A DNA stretch of 64,000 bases from positions 1,680,501 to 1,744,500 of the forward strand of contig OZ025781.1 in assembly GCA_964019425.1 (NCBI GenBank), written 5' to 3'. The position numbers and the translations under genes are program-made. The notes beneath the pieces are model-generated. The model saw only the letters and a list, made by a program, of their open reading frames with translations. It did not search any database and had not been told where the DNA came from. The stretch comes from Flectonema sp. DT1601. Its lineage: Eukaryota; Euglenozoa; Diplonemea; Diplonemida; Diplonemidae. Position 1 is the first letter of the stretch. Each line of letters opens with the position of its first letter. Below are positions 29,830 to 40,413 of this stretch, one piece after another.

Positions 29830-30246
29830 ATGGATTACTGTACTTTAATATTTGATGAGAATAAAGTCTCCAACAGTGACGAATGGGTTCAAGATAATTC
29901 AATCATGTCTGCGAACAATGAGAAGCTGAGGTTGTACGCCAGAGGAGACTGCAATGCTTCCGGGTCGGGTAAAATACCACTACCAAAACTAGATAAAAAG
30001 AGAACTCGCGGAAAGAAAGTAAGAAAATCTCCTAAAAATGAAGACACAACTACACTAACATGGAACAGAGAGATTAGCATTTCATCAGAAGACGTCATTT
30101 CTTCGACTGCGAGACCTGTCAAACGAATTCCTTTACCGAAACCCAAAACAGTAATTCCTCCAAAAGACGGCCGAATTCCCCTTCCTTGTCAGATGTCGGT
30201 TTTCTTTAATAAAGATTTGAATATTAAAACTAATCAGATCAATTGA
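29830..30246 (+). CDS. small basic protein with three IPLP motifs
   Basis: 138 residues, no recognised family. The start at 29830 is chosen because the T-rich acceptor ending at 29811 lies inside an otherwise open upstream extension. The protein carries a basic patch (KKRTRGKKVRKSPK) and three copies of a short motif: KIPLPKLDK, RIPLPKPK and RIPLPCQ. Spacing is irregular, so these look like repeated short linear motifs, not a domain. The C terminus (NKDLNIKTNQIN) is polar. A short, intrinsically disordered adaptor or nucleic-acid-associated protein is plausible. No intron. Confidence 0.6.
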   Translation: MDYCTLIFDENKVSNSDEWVQDNSIMSANNEKLRLYARGDCNASGSGKIPLPKLDKKRTRGKKVRKSPKNEDTTTLTWNREISISSEDVISSTARPVKRIPLPKPKTVIPPKDGRIPLPCQMSVFFNKDLNIKTNQIN

Positions 30247-31684
30247 AAGCTTTAATGACTGAAGCACTGATTTTATTATTTTAGGTTCACTTTTATCTAA
30301 CCTGCTAACCACCATTGCTGTAGTAGTTGGCAGCTTTATTTTTAAATTGTCCTTCTTTGTTAGGTCCCTAGGTACCTTTCTCTTTATTAGTAATTTGTTA
30401 TTTTACCTTTTTTTTTTTTTTGCTTGAACTTGTAAACGTTAATCGCCTGCGTTTTCTTTGGCATTCCCATCGGAATGTCATTATTGGTAGTCGAGGATTA
30501 GTATTAATAAAAAAAAAAAAAAAAAATGATAATATTTTATTCTCTTCTGTGTGTTTACTGTTAATTTACTTCATAAGTAACTAGTGGTGTTTACGCCTTT
30601 ATCGTGTTACTCACTTGAAGCATAGTCATTGAGCTATGTGCGATTTATCGCGGCGTATTAAAAATCCATCAGTTCTGTAAAGTATTTCAGTTGCGTTATT
30701 TTGAAGAACTTTGTTTTGTCGCAGTGGGGCGCTCAATCCTCAAGTGCCCCTTATCGCATGAGTACTTACGCAGTGAATGTTTTTTATTCCCCTGATATCT
30801 GACTTCCTTTTGCAACTCTTCTTTTTGCGGGAGAGACTCCGAGACTTCCACTGTTAAGTTTGAGAAGACTTACTTACCTCTCATAAATAATTATACGAAT
30901 TGTTAATTAAAACTTAAAAAGTGATTACAATGCTATCCTCAAGGCGGTACTCCATCACGGTGGATTGTCTCAGTGTCAGACCAGCAACCTGTAGTTGGTT
31001 TGCTTAAATAAAAGTATCTGGAGCAGTATGCCAATATCACTGTTGTGTTGTTGTCTATTTCTATACTTAATCTTGCTTAACAACTTAGATGTTGACGAGT
31101 TATCACTAACAAGTGCCCAGTGTCGAGCACTAAAGGTCGCCTAGTGACTGCTATGTTTGTGTGACTTCTCAATTTTTGTTGTTTTATTCATTTTGAACTT
31201 CTTTTTTTATTTTTTTATGATCGTAACAACCAGTAGAAAGCAGTTTACTGTTTTTGATCTTCACTTATTAGCATAATGGTTGTTACTTTCTTGCCAATGG
31301 TTTACTTTTCTTTCTTTTCGTGAATAAACAAGGTGATGACCTTTTTTTGTTTGGTTTTGAGGGACTGCTATCCCAGAGCCGCAATGAAAGCCCTTTTTCG
31401 CCGCCTGTGTTGTTACTAATTTTTATTCTAATCTGTGAAGAGGTAACAACTTCCCCTTTCACAAGTAAAGCCAATGACACCTCTCTCGAATATGAACCAA
31501 TGCTTGAGCTTACGAACAGAAGTACCTTACTGTCTGGTAGATCCAAGTCTCTTTTCGCTTGTGAGAATCTTACGTCTATGGTGTCGAACGACGTGAGCTT
31601 CTCCAGAGGTTTGGCTTCAATAAGTAAGTAGTAACTTTTGTAAAAGTAATAATTTATATATTTACTGTCAGGGTACCATACAAA
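30247..31684. other. intergenic region, 1.4 kb
   Basis: No gene supported. Several short hairpins cluster at 30610-30760: GCATAG with CTATG(T)GC near 30617, GCGA with TCGC near 30638, and GGGGCGCT (30726-30733) with AGTGCCCC (30743-30750, one wobble). T-run near 30407-30421 and A-run near 30509-30526. Open frames near 31283-31631 lack an early ATG. Confidence 0.45.
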
Positions 31685-33397
31685 ATGAAAAGTTCGATGT
31701 TGTTGTTGGCTGGTGTGGGAGCCGCCCTGGCTGCAGAAAGACCGAATTTCATTATTTTCTACGCTGATGATTTAGGATATGGTGATCTTGCTAGTTACGG
31801 TCACCCGATGAGTGACACTCCAAATCTTGATCAGCTTGCTAAGGAAGGAATGAGATTCGGTAACATCTACACATCGTCTCCTGTGTGTTCACCTTCAAGA
31901 GCTGGTTTACTAACTGGTAGATACCAAATGAGAAGTGGTATATGGCCTGGAGTACTCGGACCGACATCATCATCTGGTCTTCCACACAATGAGACAACTA
32001 TTGCTACTGCGCTGAAGGCAAACGGTTACAACACCGCGATGGTTGGCAAGTGGCATTTAGGAGTTGGTATGGACTGGGAATACCTCCCAACAACTCAAGG
32101 ATTCGATTCTTGGATGGGTGTACCATACTCGCATGATATGCCTGACCCAAACTTGTGTTTTTATAACCCTGGGACTCCAGGTATCCCATGCTGGCCTGGA
32201 ACACCTGCAGAGCCTATGAAGACGACCTGTCCTACTGGAGTGACGAGTGAGGATGACACTTCCGATTCAACTCCCGTAGGAGATAACGAGTTAGTTAAAA
32301 AGCTGTACACTGAAGAGTACCGCAGAGGATTTGAGTCTGGAGAGCCACAGGCCTCAGGAGGAGAAGTTCAGATTCCGTTGTTCAACGGAACTGCGTCAAC
32401 GATGAAAATCATCCAGCAGCCTGCCAACTTGACAACACTTGATGACTTGTACACTGACGCTGCTGTCGGATTTGTTAAACAAGCGTCACGTTCCGAGAAA
32501 CCATTCTTTTTGTACTACGCATTTCAACATACTCATCACCCTGACTACGCTGGAAAGATGTTTATGAACACTACAGACAGAGGAATGTTCGGAGACGCAA
32601 TTAAAGCACTTGACTGGTCTCTCGGAGAAGTTCTTTCAGCTCTCAAAGCCGGAGGTAAGGAAGACAACACACTCGTCTTCTTCTCTGCTGACAACGGACC
32701 TTCGCTCGGTAGACTTCAGAGAGGTGGAAACGCAGGATTGCTAAGATGTGGTAAGGGAACTACTTGGGAAGGTGGACAACGTGTTCCTGGTCTAATCAAA
32801 TGGCCTGGTCATATTGCTGCTGATTCACTCACAAGAGAAGTCGCTTCAACGATGGACATGTTTGCAACTATTATGAAGATCACAGGTATTCCATTACCAA
32901 CTAATAGATTTATTGATAGTGTTGATATGTCTCCTTTTATCTTCTCACCAGATGGAAAGGCTGCTCCTGACTCTGATGCCAGAGACTACTTCTTTTACTG
33001 GGATGAGGGAGTCTCAAGTAACGCGAACCTCAACGCTGTTAGATGGAGAGAGTGGAAAGTTCACTTCCGTACTCGAGGATCTCACTGTCCAAATGACTAC
33101 TTCGTTCTAACCTGTAGAGGAAACTACAGCTCTGGAATCTTGGAAACCCCTTTGTTGTTTAACTTGAACCACGACGCTGGAGAACAAGTTCCTTTGGACT
33201 ACAACGACAATACATTTTCATTCGTCGTGGAAAAGATTAACCAACTGAAGGCTGCTCATCTTGCTTCTCCAGGTCTGTTCGGACCTAGTCAGATCCGAAA
33301 ACACGATCCAATGTCACAGTCCTGCTGCAAGCCTTCATGTAAGGATAAGAATGACACTAGTATTCTTCCTTCTTGCTGTAGGAATAATCCTTACTAG
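31685..33397 (+). CDS. secreted or lysosomal sulfatase (formylglycine type)
   Basis: 570 residues. Residues 1-17 are a clear signal peptide. The sulfatase domain follows immediately: RPNFIIFYADDLGYGD with metal-binding Asp28 and Asp29, and the formylglycine motif CSPSRAGLLTGR with Cys68, the residue oxidised by the formylglycine-generating enzyme. VGKWHLG (Lys122, His124) and FFSADNGPS complete the active site; GTTWEGGQRVPGLIKWPG is typical of arylsulfatase A/GALNS-like enzymes. It hydrolyses a sulfate ester, on glycan or glycolipid, in an acidic compartment or outside the cell. The C terminus has a Cys cluster (SCCKPSCK...SCC) that may form disulfides. No intron. Overall layout and length are normal for the family. 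Confidence 0.95.
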   Translation: MKSSMLLLAGVGAALAAERPNFIIFYADDLGYGDLASYGHPMSDTPNLDQLAKEGMRFGNIYTSSPVCSPSRAGLLTGRYQMRSGIWPGVLGPTSSSGLPHNETTIATALKANGYNTAMVGKWHLGVGMDWEYLPTTQGFDSWMGVPYSHDMPDPNLCFYNPGTPGIPCWPGTPAEPMKTTCPTGVTSEDDTSDSTPVGDNELVKKLYTEEYRRGFESGEPQASGGEVQIPLFNGTASTMKIIQQPANLTTLDDLYTDAAVGFVKQASRSEKPFFLYYAFQHTHHPDYAGKMFMNTTDRGMFGDAIKALDWSLGEVLSALKAGGKEDNTLVFFSADNGPSLGRLQRGGNAGLLRCGKGTTWEGGQRVPGLIKWPGHIAADSLTREVASTMDMFATIMKITGIPLPTNRFIDSVDMSPFIFSPDGKAAPDSDARDYFFYWDEGVSSNANLNAVRWREWKVHFRTRGSHCPNDYFVLTCRGNYSSGILETPLLFNLNHDAGEQVPLDYNDNTFSFVVEKINQLKAAHLASPGLFGPSQIRKHDPMSQSCCKPSCKDKNDTSILPSCCRNNPY

Positions 33398-34357
33398 TAG
33401 TAACGTAATGCATGTAATGCTCTTTTGAAACAACCAACCTGTTTAGTAATTTTCTTTTTGTTTTTTGAAGTAAGCCATTTCCTTCGTCTTCTTCTGAGGC
33501 AGGCCAATTCTTGTACCACACAAATCTGACTGCGGACGGTTTCTAAACTAAATTCGAAATAAGTTTTTTTATTAGAGTCAAAGCTGCCTGAAGATCGACC
33601 CTCGTCAGCGTTAGCAACGCTGCTGTGCGACCCACAACAGTCTTCTTGGGATTCGTTCAGTCTTCGATCATGGATCAATTCCCTTCTTTTTGTCGTTATA
33701 TACACAACATTTAAGGGAAACAAAGCAAACCAAGATTGGCGGTGATAAAAATGGTACATAGAAATAACCGTTGAGAGTGGTTCTGTAGCAACTCGACCGC
33801 CTGATGAAATATGATGCGTGGGGGAGTGGCTTATCTTCTATTTTTTCAATCTCTCCCCTTAAATCGGCAACGTCATTATTGCTTTCAAACTCTCTTAAAC
33901 TTGAAAGAACAAATTATGACACACATTTTAACATTATTGGAGGTTACTGAAATGGAAAAGAAATGTGCGGAAGCAGTGATAACGTTTAACAATTTCTTTT
34001 ACTTACTTACGGGGTTGCTTGATGAATGTAACTTTCATAAAGTTAATGCAGACATTATTAAGTAAATGTGCCGGTGAAGTTGTCGACTGCTGATAACAGA
34101 GTGGCATTGCGTTCAGTGTTCATTTATTCGCCCCTCAGTTTCCTTAACACGAAGTGCCTTAATATTAAATAGTGATACAAGTTTTGGGCTTGCACATCAC
34201 TTTTTCCGAGTCGTGTGTGATTTTCTTCCGGGTTTGTAATGTGTAGGCCCTCGGCACAACTCAACTTCGCCTCTGGCCTGCACATTAAGAAGAAAAATAA
34301 AAAAAAGAGACTCACACTCGGCAGAGTAAAGTAATGTAACTATCCGTGAAGCTTTGC

Positions 34358-34389
<32 letters not shown>

Positions 34390-34824
34390 CCCCATTCCTT
34401 TTCGTACGTGCAATAAACGATATATATTTTCCCTGTTCGCGTTGTCGGAATTAAATTAATCCTGAAGCTGTTCTTTCGTAGACGTCAGAAAATAATTTAT
34501 TATGACAAGGATACTCTTCATGATGTTCTCCTTATTTGATGTTTATTCTGATTTTTTTTTTTTTTTTTTTTTTTTTCACTTTAAAAAAACCAACGTTAAA
34601 CTATTTTCAAGCTCTCTCCATGTAGTTTACCAGTTATCTGGTTGGGATTGTCTCTCTCTCCGTGAAGAATATGGGGAAAAAAGAAAAAAAAAAAAGAATA
34701 TTGATATGTGGTTTTTTTTTTGTGTTGTGAAAGTATTTTATTGCCGTCCCCCCTCAGCATCTCATACTCAACACAGATATGTTATTACTGTAAGAAGGAA
34801 AACAACGAACGGTAGGCTGGTTAC
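33398..34824. other. intergenic region, 1.4 kb
   Basis: No gene supported. A 7-bp hairpin with a 3-nt loop (CAGCGTT 33606-33612, AACGCTG 33616-33622), T-runs of 30 (34360-34389) and about 26 (34551-34576), and weak open frames on both strands (33394-33759 minus, 33811-34065 plus) without supporting signals. The likely acceptor of the next gene is the TAG ending at 34814 or AAG near 34795. Confidence 0.45.
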
Positions 34825-37800
34825 ATGACTAAATCTATTGGGTTTCGATGTGGGGCGATAGTGTCGAGAAGAGCAACACCATCGCTACAACACAAACTTC
34901 GTACTCAGTGGAGGGGATGCTTTGAAGAGGCAGCAACAAGTTCAAATATATGGAAAAGAAAAAAAATCGATGAAGAAGAAGAAGAAACAACTAATGACGG
35001 GATACCAACAACCTTCAGGGAATATCTACAATACTGTAAAGGAGTTGGAGCAGTCGACGTCCCTGAATTAATTCAAAAAGAAGGTATCCCTGACAAAGTA
35101 ACTAATGTAATACTAGCACTAGAAGACACAGGAACCATTCAATACTTGGATGATAGGTCTTGGTATTTTATGATTCTGTCAAAGTGGCTTCCTGCAATGA
35201 AAAAACATCAATTTCATGTTTTTGATGATGCGGCTCGTCGGGAAATCTGGTCTGACATGATGCACACATTAAATAATATAAAAGACCGTTGGGGTCCTTT
35301 AACAACAGCCGCTCTGCTTCACTCTGCCTCAAGTCTTGGATTTGAGAAAGAAACACAGCAACTGTACGAAGAAGCTCACTCAAAACAATACTTAACTAGA
35401 TATATATTCCCCTCGTTGATATATTCAAAAGGTAGGGCAAGAGAGTTAACTGATGCTAACGAAGTTTATAAATACCTTGAGCAAAAAGGTGTTAGAGCTG
35501 AAGACTACAGAGCCATCGTGTACGCTAATTCGAGAGTGGGATGTTGGAGAGAAGCGCAATACTACTTTGATTTGTTTAAGAAAAGCTGTCCGAATGAACC
35601 TCCTTCACGTCAAGACCATAAACTAATGGTCACACTTTTATCTGCATATGCGAGGGGTAGAAATTACAAAGGAGCCATGAAGCTACTTGAGGAGATTACT
35701 ACAAAATATCGTCCATCAAACATTGTTTACTCCGCAGCTATTAATGCTCACTGTGATGGATCTATTAGAGGTTTTAATAGCGCAAGAATGCTTTTTTTAA
35801 GAGCCTACGACGTAACTCAGATATCATCAGCCAACGCCTGGATGAAAGTTATGATAAAACTATACGAAAGTATATCAGTCACTGACGGTTCTAACAGCGA
35901 TGAGATTGAGAAGAGATTACTTTTATTAAAGGATACAGCGCACACTCCCTTTAGGAGACTAGCGACTCGTAAAAGACAACAATTAATGAAAAGATTTTGG
36001 GGATTATACGACATTTGTAAGCAATATACAAATCAGTTTAAACCAGATGCTATCACTTACTTCCACGCACTTCAGTTTGCGAAAGCGTGTCACGATCCGG
36101 AACGCGCTCAAGACGTCCTTCGTGATGCAGCGGAAGCTGGTGTTAAACATACGAAACTTTATAACCTCGCTATCGGTGCCTACGCCAAGTGTATGGATGT
36201 ACGGGGGACGTACGATTTGTTTAAAGAGCTGCGAAATGAGAAATTAGTACCCGACATCAGTACCTACACAGCACTAATGAGTTGCCTTGAACCTGGTTCT
36301 GGTGCAAAGAACGCTGCAGCTATTCTTGATAGTTTAGCAAAGAGTGGTTTAGACCCCACTGGACCGTTATTCGCGGCAGCGGTGAGGACTTATGCAGGAG
36401 AGGATTCCACTGAAAAGTTAGTAGGATTGTGTAGGATGATGTTGAATACTTCTTTTGAGTCTGCCGATGGCTCTGGTTTTGTATTAGATAATGCTCAAGT
36501 TTTACGGAATTTAGAAATTCCATTCTCTAATAAGAATATCGGAAATCGAATAAAGACGGAATACCCGGACCTGTCTGAGCGATTCTTTGAGTTAGCAGCC
36601 CTCCCTTATCTCTCTCTTCGAGCTCCGAGACCATGTGCGCTTACTCCTGACGACGTTCGTTTTGGGTTTACGGTACCAGCTGGTAAGTCAATTTGGGTTC
36701 TTACTGATGAATGGATGCTACCATTGGGTGATAAACTTGGTGAATACATTCAGGATGCTGTTACTGCGAAGGATAGGTTTGTACTCTTTATTGAAATAGT
36801 TGTATTTGTGTTGTGGCTCAATAGATAACAACAAAACATAACAAAACAAACAGGATTATCGTTCCCTACTACTGCATTGTTCGGTTGGGAAGCATCTTAA
36901 GAAGAGAACAATCAAATCTACAACTCAAAGAGTATGTTTTGTTACTATTATTTTATAGTAAAGAGATTTGATTTACAAAACAACAAATCAAACAGAGCTG
37001 CTGCAGCAGTATTGTACACCCTGCAGGGTTTATTTGAGCAATCAGCTGAAGCTCATGCCAAAGGCGAGCCAGTCGTAGTTGATACTGTGTACTTTACTGA
37101 ACAAATAGAATCAAGAGGAGTACACGACTTACTCCTCGGCAGGTTAAAAGTTCCGGAAGAATATGAAAAGAAATTAGCTTCAGCTGAGGGTCCTGTTTAT
37201 GGTATGAATTCAACTATGGTTAAAAGAAACCTTTAGTTATGATACGAAAATAACAATAATAATAAACAGATATGGAACTTAGAGTACACCATCCAATAGC
37301 CGACCTACCAACATTGAAATATCTCTCAAGGAAGAGTGTTGCTATTGCTTTAATGCTGAAAACTTTTCAGATTTCTTCACGAAGTACAGTCTACTTTTGC
37401 GCGTATGTTTATTACCACGATACCTTTACATAGTATTGATCAATAATGAAATATTATAAAACAAAATAAATAAAACAGTCGAGATCCCGAGCACTTACAA
37501 ATTGCTAAAGATGCCGGACTAGACACATTCTCTGTTGAGGTACGTTATTGTTATTGTTTGATAAGATAATGAACTTTGTAATTAAATAAATAAAAACACC
37601 AACAGGATGCTCTTGGACCTGACTGGCTAAAGACTAGGAAGGAAGAAGAAGAACTATTAATGCTCTCTTGGAAGGGTGACGTTCATGAGGTTAATCAGAT
37701 TGAAGAAAACATTATACCAGCTCTAACGTCTACAGTTTATAATGATAACGAGTTCAGTAGATTAGAAGAACAGGAACGTATCCAACTCGAAATAAAAACG

Positions 37801-39954
37801 CGCAAGGAGCGGATACAACAACGCCGGGCAGAATTGGCAGCCGCTGAAGCATCAAACACCAAACAGGTGGAATATAAATCTGAAATACCACTAATGCAAT
37901 GGAGTACTTGGGGACACATGGAAGGAGGTAGAAAATCTTGGAGGGGATGGAGCGGTAACGAAGTCTCAAGAAGACCACTGCGAGTTGAGCAAACTGAGAA
38001 CGAGACTTCTGAGGTGATTACTTCATCTTCGGTGTCGAAGTCTTCGGAAACTATTTTAACAGAAGAAACGGCACCGATGCCAAAATCGTACGAATCAGCA
38101 GCTCAAGAACGACACGAATCCGAAGATGAATCGAAGTCGTCTGCAGAAGAAGAGATCCTCCAAAAGTCAGAAACTTCAATTGAATCCGAACCTGTCGCAG
38201 ATACGGAACAGCAGCCATCTGACTCTCGTGTGGCCGTCCAGTTAGAAGAGACGGGGGAGGTACCTATGCCAAAATCTTATGAAGCTGGTGAGCCGAAAGC
38301 CAAGGAGGAGACTACTTCCGAGACAGCGCCGATGCCTGAAGCCTACGAACCATCAACAAAGGAGTCCGAGCCAGCTGAGAGCGAACCGCAGGCACCTGAA
38401 TCCGAGTCAAAGGAAAGTGAAGCGAGCGAAGAAGCGCCTAAAAAAGGAAAGTGGAGAGGGTTTGGAAGAAAGGAGGCCACCTCAGTAGAGGAGACAGGGG
38501 AAGTACCGAAATCGTCTAAGACTGACGAGCCAGTTGCAGAACCGCAGGACAAAGATGAGACAACTTCCGAGACAGCGCCGATGCCTGAAGCCTACGAACC
38601 ATCAACAAAGGAGTCCGAGCCAGCTGAGAGCGAACCGCAGGCACCTGAATCCGAGTCAAAGGAACCTGAAGCGAGCGAAGAAGCGCCTAAAAAAGGAAAG
38701 TGGAGAGGGTTCGGAAGAAAGGAGCCCACCTCAGTAGAGGAGACAGAGGAAGTACCGAAATCGTCTAAGACTGACGAGCCAGTTGCAGAACCGCAGGACA
38801 AAGATGAGACTATTTCCGAGACAGCGCCGATGCCTGAAGCCTACGAACCATCAACAAAGGAGTCCGAGCTAGCTGAGAGCGAACCGCAGGCACCTGAATC
38901 CGAGTCAAAGGAACCTGAAGCGAGCGAAGAAGCGCCTAAAAAAGGAAAGTGGAGAGGGTTTGGAAGAAAGGAGGCCACCTCAGTAGAGGAGACGGAGGAA
39001 GTACCGAAATCGTCTAAGACTGACGAGCCAGTTGCAGAACCGCAGGACAAAGATGAGACCGCTTCCGAAGAAGAGACAGCAGCGGCAATGCCTAAAACCT
39101 ACGAGCCATCAAAAGACTCCGAGTCAGCTGATAGCGAAACGCAGGCACCTGAATCCGAGTCAAAGGAGCCTGAAGTGAGCGAAGAGGCGCCTAAAAAGGG
39201 AAAGTGGAGAGGGTTCGCAAGAAAGGAGACAACCTCAGTAGAGGAGACGGAGGAAGTACCAGTACCAAAATCATATGAAGCTGCAGAACCGACATCCGAA
39301 TCTGAAGTGAAGCAGTCTGAAGATGCGAAAGTGAGCGAAGAAACACCCGAGAAAAGAAAGTGGAGAGGGTTCGCTAAGAAAGATGAGACTATTTCCGAAG
39401 AAGAAGCAGCGCCGATGCCCAAAGCCTACGAATCATCAACAAAGCAGTCCAAGCCAGCTGAGAGCGAACCGCATGCATCTGAGTCAAAGGAACCTGAAGC
39501 GAGCGAAGAAGCGCCTAAAAAAGGAAAGTGGGTAGGGTTCGCAAGAAAGGAGACAACCTCAGTAGAGGAGACAGAAGTACCGATGCCCAAGGCCTACGAA
39601 GAAGCCGAGGGAACTTCAGAACCGCAGGCCCCCGAATCCGATGAAAATGAAGTTCCAAAAAAGAAAAAATTGAAAGGATTCACAAGCAAGACAACTTCCC
39701 CTGAGGAGGAGGACGTCTCAACTGAAGCGAAGTCAAATATTACAACTGAGGTGTCAACAGAATCAGAGGTCCAACCGCTACCTAAAAAGGGAAAACAAAG
39801 ATCGGCAAAGAAATCGAACCCAGAAGACAAGGAAACTGAAGAGAAGGTAGCTGACGAGTCCTCTGTGGAGCCTATCGCTGTTACTGAAAAAAAAGAGAAG
39901 AAGGCCAAGGGTAAAAGCAAGAAAAAGAAGAGCGGTGAAACTGGCAGTTCGTAG
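34825..39954 (+). CDS. PPR-PIN protein with long acidic repeat tail
   Basis: Exons 34825-36776, 36854-36931, 36996-37201, 37270-37402, 37479-37539 and 37606-39954; 1592 residues. The N terminus is basic and could be a mitochondrial presequence. Residues 130-600 hold helical pairs of PPR type, such as VKHTKLYNLAIGAYAKCMDV and VPDISTYTALMSCLEPG. Residues about 620-825 look like a PIN-type nuclease fold: WVLTDEWMLPLGD, RIIVPYYCIVRLGS and TVYFCARDPEHLQIAKDAG. This domain is complete only if all introns are removed, which is why I join what could be read as two genes at 37201/37270. The last 770 residues are Glu/Ser/Pro/Lys-rich repeats with KGKWRGFGRKE motifs. PPR proteins bind organellar RNA; a mitochondrial RNA-processing role is inferred. 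Confidence 0.82.
38310..39560 (+). repeat. 249-bp coding minisatellite in the PPR-PIN tail
   Basis: Unit landmarks at 38331, 38580 and 38829 are exactly 249 bp (83 codons) apart, and the units are nearly identical. Two or three degenerate units follow to about 39560. Each unit holds an acidic stretch, APMPEAYEPS, and EAPKKGKWRGFGRKE. Confidence 0.88.
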
Positions 39955-40413
39955 TATGATTCTGCCGGCGGAAAGACAATCTTATTAAGCTTTGATAATA
40001 CGTGATGCTTCACCTGCTGATGAAGCAGCGTCAATTTATCCATACGCCTAATGGCTTATGTTCTCTGTTTTTGTACTTCTTTTTGTTGCCAGCAATCACA
40101 AGTTTCGTTCGTTAAAATTTGTTCGTTCTTTTCCTTCTTATTCATTCTATTGATTCTGTCTTATGAAAATCGACGTGCCACTGCGTTGTTCAAATAGGGC
40201 AAACCCCCTACGATGGGGGGAACTTTATTCGATCAAAAAAAAAAAAAAAATTAATAAGTGTCCTGCTGTTGCACAATATAGTCTGCCAGTATCCTTTTGG
40301 AGTTTTATATATTATCACTTCACAGTTTACTTAATATGATTACTGGTGTTGTAGTTTAGTAAAAGATTACTTCTGAATTTATTTATATATTTAACAGCTG
40401 CTCACTATTCAAG
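39955..40413. other. intergenic region
   Basis: AT-rich, no gene. A-run near 40235-40250. The probable acceptor is ATATATTTAACAG ending at 40398. Confidence 0.45.

Noticed and set aside
31320-31631. 103-codon open frame upstream of the sulfatase
   Set aside because: No early ATG; mixed composition; likely leader or spacer.
33394-34065. Minus-strand 121-codon and plus-strand 84-codon frames
   Set aside because: No acceptor or family pattern; lengths are within chance for such a gap.
37202-37300. A separate gene starting at the ATG of 37272, after the PPR frame stops at 37236
   Set aside because: GTATGA at 37202 and AAACAG ending at 37269 form a typical intron here, and joining keeps the PIN-like fold continuous; the AG before 37270 is of the A-rich cis class.
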